From contig NZ_MEIY01000001.1 of assembly GCF_001752365.1 (NCBI RefSeq), positions 3,068,247 through 3,132,246 of the forward strand: a DNA stretch of 64,000 nucleotides, in the 5' to 3' direction. This DNA comes from Marinobacter sp. X15-166B (GTDB lineage Bacteria > Pseudomonadota > Gammaproteobacteria > Pseudomonadales > Oleiphilaceae). Positions 61,376-64,000 of this stretch are shown in pieces. Numbering within the stretch: the first letter of the stretch is position 1; each line of letters opens with the position of its first letter. Position numbers and translations under genes: made by a program. The notes beneath the pieces were generated by a model. That model was not told where the DNA came from. It worked only from the letters and a program-made list of their open reading frames with translations, and did not search any database.

Positions 61376-62341
61376 ATGGCTATATCACTGGACATGCTGC
61401 GGGACATACGCCTGACGGGCGCGGTGTTTCTTGATGCAGAATTCACCGCACCCTGGTGTATTGCGGCCCGGGTAGAGCCCGAAGACTGTGCCCCTTTTAC
61501 GCCCGTGCCCCGCCATCTCATCGCCTATCATTACGTGACCGAAGGGCGTTTGTTTCTCAGCGTCCCTGACCAACCTCCCGTGGTGGTAAAGCGCGGTGAG
61601 ATTGTTCTGCTTCCGCGCAACGATGAACACCTCCTGGCAAGCGCCCTGACCGGCAAACCGGTAAACCCGGAGCAACTCCTGCAGAGGGGACCTGATCACG
61701 GCCTGGCACGCATCTGCCACGGCGGTGGCGGCGAGCGCACCCGAATTCTGTGCGGATTCCTGGGTAACAACACACCCCACAGTGCGGCCATCGCTTTGTT
61801 ACCCAGAGTGATGAAAATCAACGTAGCTGACGGGCGAGCGGGCGGCTGGATAGAAAGCAGTTTTCGTTTTGCGGCAGAGGACCTTGACTACAACGCGATC
61901 AGCTCGCCGTTGATTCTGGCCAGACTGGCAGAATTGTTGTTTTTTGAAGCGGTACGCCGTTATCTGCTGACGTTGCCACCGGACGCTGGCAATCCGGACG
62001 GAGCTGTCCGCGACCCCTATGTTTGCCAGGCACTCAGCTTGCTGCACAGCCAGTTAGGGCGCCGCTGGACCACCGAAACTCTGGCCAGGGAGGTAGGCTT
62101 GTCACGTTCGGCCTTTGCGGAGCATTTCACCCGTGCGCTGGGAGAGCCGCCCATGCATTATCTCGCTCAGCAACGCCTAGAGCAGGCGTCGGCGCGGCTG
62201 GTCAATTCCAACGATTCCATCATCCGCATAGCCACAGATATTGGCTACGAAACGGAAGCAGCATTCAGCCGCGCCTTCAAGCGGGAGTTCGGTGTGCCCC
62301 CCGCCACCTGGCGAAGGGACAGCGCGCAGAGAAGTCTCTGA
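61376..62341 (+). CDS. AraC-family transcriptional regulator with cupin domain
   Basis: 321 aa from the ATG at 61376 with AGAGG upstream. The N-terminal half is a cupin-type sensor (HLIAYHYVTEGRLFLSV, VVKRGEIVLLPRNDEHLL). The C-terminal AraC/XylS double helix-turn-helix is complete: WTTETLAREVGLSRSAFAEHF and IRIATDIGYETEAAFSRAFKREF. It is divergent from the TPR gene with about 145 bp between them, and may control it. The inducer is unknown. Confidence 0.9.
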   Translation: MAISLDMLRDIRLTGAVFLDAEFTAPWCIAARVEPEDCAPFTPVPRHLIAYHYVTEGRLFLSVPDQPPVVVKRGEIVLLPRNDEHLLASALTGKPVNPEQLLQRGPDHGLARICHGGGGERTRILCGFLGNNTPHSAAIALLPRVMKINVADGRAGGWIESSFRFAAEDLDYNAISSPLILARLAELLFFEAVRRYLLTLPPDAGNPDGAVRDPYVCQALSLLHSQLGRRWTTETLAREVGLSRSAFAEHFTRALGEPPMHYLAQQRLEQASARLVNSNDSIIRIATDIGYETEAAFSRAFKREFGVPPATWRRDSAQRSL

Positions 62342-62469
62342 AACCTCGTATATTTCTCCAACCACGTAGCTGACAGCTGCCGAGGCGAGAAATACATAAA
62401 TCGGTGCCAGCTCAGCAGGCTGCGCCGGGGACGACCCCGTTAACTCTTACACCTTGCGCAATGGCGTCT

Positions 62470-62646
62470 TCAGCAAGTGCTAACGTAAAGTTCGCAATTA
62501 AGCTTCTCGGAACCTTTATAAGAGCTTTCACCGTGATCGGCGAGCGGTTCCATTGTACGCTCCTGGCCGGGTAGGGGTTGTTGCTGTGCGGGGAAATCAG
62601 GCTTTGGGTACAGATTCCGTGGGTCGTGCAAGACGCTCACGTTCAA
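62470..62646 (-). pseudogene. 5' remnant of an SDR-family oxidoreductase
   Basis: On the minus strand, HDPRNLYPKPDFPAQQQPL and then PGQERTMEPLADHGESSYKG followed by SEKL closely match the N-terminal extension of YghA/YhdF-type short-chain dehydrogenases, which normally continues into the TGGDSGIG nucleotide-binding motif. Here the match breaks after SEKL and a stop follows at 62470, so only about 45 of about 280 residues remain. The upstream DUF7218-like gene is on the same strand. This is a truncated gene, not a functional enzyme. Confidence 0.65.
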
Positions 62647-62743
62647 TCCTTCTCGATAAAGTCCCAGGCTAACTATGTAAAACTTACACACTGCCATGTC
62701 GTTTTTACGCATTGGGTGTGGGCCTGGACGCGCGTTCAAATCC

Positions 62744-62998
62744 TCAATGATTACGCAACGCGTTTATCAGCTGTGCTTTGGACATGGAGGAGCGGCCCTG
62801 GATGCCGAGTTTTTTGGCCTTTTCGTACAGCTCGGTCTTTTTCCATTGTTCGTAGGGTGGAGCTTTACCACCACGCCTGCCAGCTTCGGTACTGTCTGTA
62901 TTCGCGATTCGTGCAGCTTTTTCTTTGGATGCCCCTTGCTCACGTAGCGCTTCATATCTTTCTGGATCTTTTATGCGTTTCGATGACTTGCTCGCCAT
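62744..62998 (-). CDS. small basic protein, DUF7218-like with a Rho_N/HeH-type C-terminus
   Basis: 84 aa, AAGG about 9 nt before the ATG. The N-terminus KSSKRIKDPERYEALREQG, then ASKEKAARIAN and EAGRRGGKAPP, is the short basic motif set of the DUF7218 group. The C-terminal 34 residues (WKKTELYEKAKKLGIQGRSS, then MSKAQLINALRNH) resemble a Rho N-terminal/LEM-like helix-extended-loop-helix nucleic-acid-binding fold. It is probably a small DNA or RNA binding protein. Function unknown. Confidence 0.75.
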   Translation of the reverse strand: MASKSSKRIKDPERYEALREQGASKEKAARIANTDSTEAGRRGGKAPPYEQWKKTELYEKAKKLGIQGRSSMSKAQLINALRNH

Positions 62999-63337
62999 AA
63001 TCGGTAACCTTCACATTCGCATTGTTCGATGAACGGTTCGCCAGGTATCGCGCCCAAAATGTTGCCGGTTTATCCGCCAAAAAGGCCTCGCCGGTCACAA
63101 CAATCAGGGCATCTTCTATGCCAACTCGATTGGGGTGCGGTGAGCTATCGAAATTAATGTGCCAACGAATTACCGGACCGTCATTTGGCCCGCGCCCCGG
63201 CCATTGCTAAGTTTATTAGGCGACGTGGTTTTCCGGATCAATGATTCGGGCATTGTTCGCGTTTACCTGGAAGAGCGTCCTTAGTGCAATTTTCGCTACG
63301 GGCGACCGCAAAAGTCACGTTCTGAAGGAGTACGACA
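62999..63337. other. intergenic region upstream of the PRC-barrel gene
   Basis: No gene is supported; the plus-strand frame 63022-63210 has no recognisable signature or ribosome site. The last 20 bases hold the AAGGAG site of the PRC-barrel gene. The stretch has lower GC than the surrounding operons. I saw no RNA gene in it. Confidence 0.4.
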
Positions 63338-63874
63338 ATGCATAAACTTATTACTCGCACAATGGGCGCCTCCCTGCTGGCAGGCGCGATGGCAATGAGT
63401 CTTTCAGCGGTTGCAGCCGAGGGACTGTATTCCATGGACGAACTGTCGGATGCCAAGGTTTTTGACAGCAGCGGCGAAGAAATCGGTGAAGTCGAAGACA
63501 TTCTGATGAGTGACGATATGTCCGTGCATTCGCTGGTTATCGAGACCGGCGAGATACTTGGTATAGGCGGTGGTGAGGTTGTTGCGGAACGTGGCATGTT
63601 TACCGTAAAAACAGTCTCCAAAAACGCTGGCTTCGACAACGTCGAGTATCAAGTTCACATGGAAATGACGCAGGATGAGTTGAAACAACTACCTGAGTAC
63701 AACGAGGGTTGGTGGAATAAGACGAGGGAAAGCTTGCAGCACGCTTGGGTGAACACCAAGGATATCAGTGAGAGCGCTTGGGAGAACACAAAGCAGGCCA
63801 CCTCTTCCGCTTGGTATAACGTCAAACAAGGCGCAGAAAATATGGGTGACGAAGCCAAGGAGGCGACTAAGTAA
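63338..63874 (+). CDS. exported PRC-barrel domain protein
   Basis: 178 aa. A signal peptide (ASLLAGAMAMSLSAVAA) cleaves near residue 27, then a PRC-barrel-like beta domain (LSDAKVFDSSGEEIGEVEDI onwards, about residues 35-110). The C-terminal tail is a run of amphipathic helices with repeated tryptophan-lysine units (HAWVNTKDISESAWENTKQ, then SSAWYNVKQG), which may bind membranes or other proteins. Start ATG with AAGGAG 7 nt upstream. Such proteins occur in stress-related envelopes; no defined function. A weak hairpin follows. Confidence 0.8.
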   Translation: MHKLITRTMGASLLAGAMAMSLSAVAAEGLYSMDELSDAKVFDSSGEEIGEVEDILMSDDMSVHSLVIETGEILGIGGGEVVAERGMFTVKTVSKNAGFDNVEYQVHMEMTQDELKQLPEYNEGWWNKTRESLQHAWVNTKDISESAWENTKQATSSAWYNVKQGAENMGDEAKEATK

Positions 63875-63884
63875 CCTACTCCGC

Positions 63885-63911
63885 CAGGAAGTGTCCACAG
63901 GGCGCTTCCTG
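63885..63911 (+). terminator. weak hairpin after the PRC-barrel gene
   Basis: CAGGAAG (63885-63891) and CTTCCTG (63905-63911) form a perfect 7-bp stem with a 13-nt loop, 11 nt after the stop. No T-tract follows, so it may not terminate well. The remaining bases to 64000 hold no gene that I can support. Confidence 0.35.
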
Positions 63912-64000
63912 CACTTTCCCCGGCCTTGTGACGTCAAGGGTTCAGGCAACGGTTAGTCGAGAAACTGACGTTCTTATGGTTCCCTACAACTAATCGAGAA

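Noticed and set aside
63022..63210. Small plus-strand ORF upstream of the PRC-barrel gene
   Set aside because: No ribosome site, no family similarity, and irregular composition.
1..64000. CRISPR arrays, tRNA, rRNA or complete insertion sequences
   Set aside because: No repeated spacer pattern, no tRNA cloverleaf or rRNA stretch, and no transposase with inverted repeats was seen on reading.

Overview
This window reads as chromosomal DNA from a GC-rich, probably marine, gammaproteobacterium. Pointers are a recC-recB-recD operon, a gspE-M type II secretion operon with divergent gspC, a LapG-type protease, MntP, a SorAB-type sulfite dehydrogenase and TRAP transport. I cannot fix the genus; Cellvibrionales or Oceanospirillales-like is a guess. 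I saw no rRNA, tRNA, CRISPR array or complete insertion sequence.

Layout. 1-3063: the 5' part of a LolD-like ABC ATPase (runs off the left edge), a DUF2959 lipoprotein, a vWA-like protein and a membrane J-domain protein. 3118-6118: a three-gene DctPQM TRAP operon with an internal terminator after dctP and a 16-bp palindrome upstream. 6119-7057: a gene-poor stretch with a small exported protein and a remnant of an RND efflux pump. 7058-11490: flavin reductase-like protein, MuiA-family protein and a TonB-dependent receptor. 11838-12810: a ParD-like/zeta toxin-antitoxin pair. 12825-17641: an operon of FAD-binding oxidase (alkyl-DHAP-synthase-like), GlpD-like dehydrogenase and FGGY kinase. 17781-27327: recCBD. 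27316-36582: lapG-like gene, gspC and gspEFGHIJKLM. 36619-42822: GNAT acetyltransferase, glutathione reductase (frameshifted), a degenerate J-like protein, a DJ-1/PfpI protein, sorAB-like genes and fabH.

43261-49711 is the most notable block: four overlapping minus-strand genes encoding an SMC-like ATPase with long coiled coils, a MukE-like subunit, a MukF-like kleisin and a small Toprim protein. This is the parts list of a Wadjet (JetABCD/MksBEFG) plasmid-defence condensin, but in the order C-B-A-D and with a short, atypical JetD. An uncharacterised 256-aa protein is divergent from it, and a tyrosine recombinase lies 3.3 kb beyond the ATPase start.

50597-64000 holds an MFS exporter, DUF3179 protein, the recombinase, mntP, ethanolamine ammonia-lyase eutBC without microcompartment genes, two glutathione transferase family genes with a divergent (frameshifted) LysR regulator, a TPR (TTC38-like) protein with a divergent AraC regulator, a truncated SDR remnant, a DUF7218-like protein and an exported PRC-barrel protein.

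Two genes (gor and the LysR gene) are each broken at a run of seven T residues, one needing one more T and the other one fewer. That pattern suggests homopolymer length errors or real indels rather than two unrelated pseudogenes.
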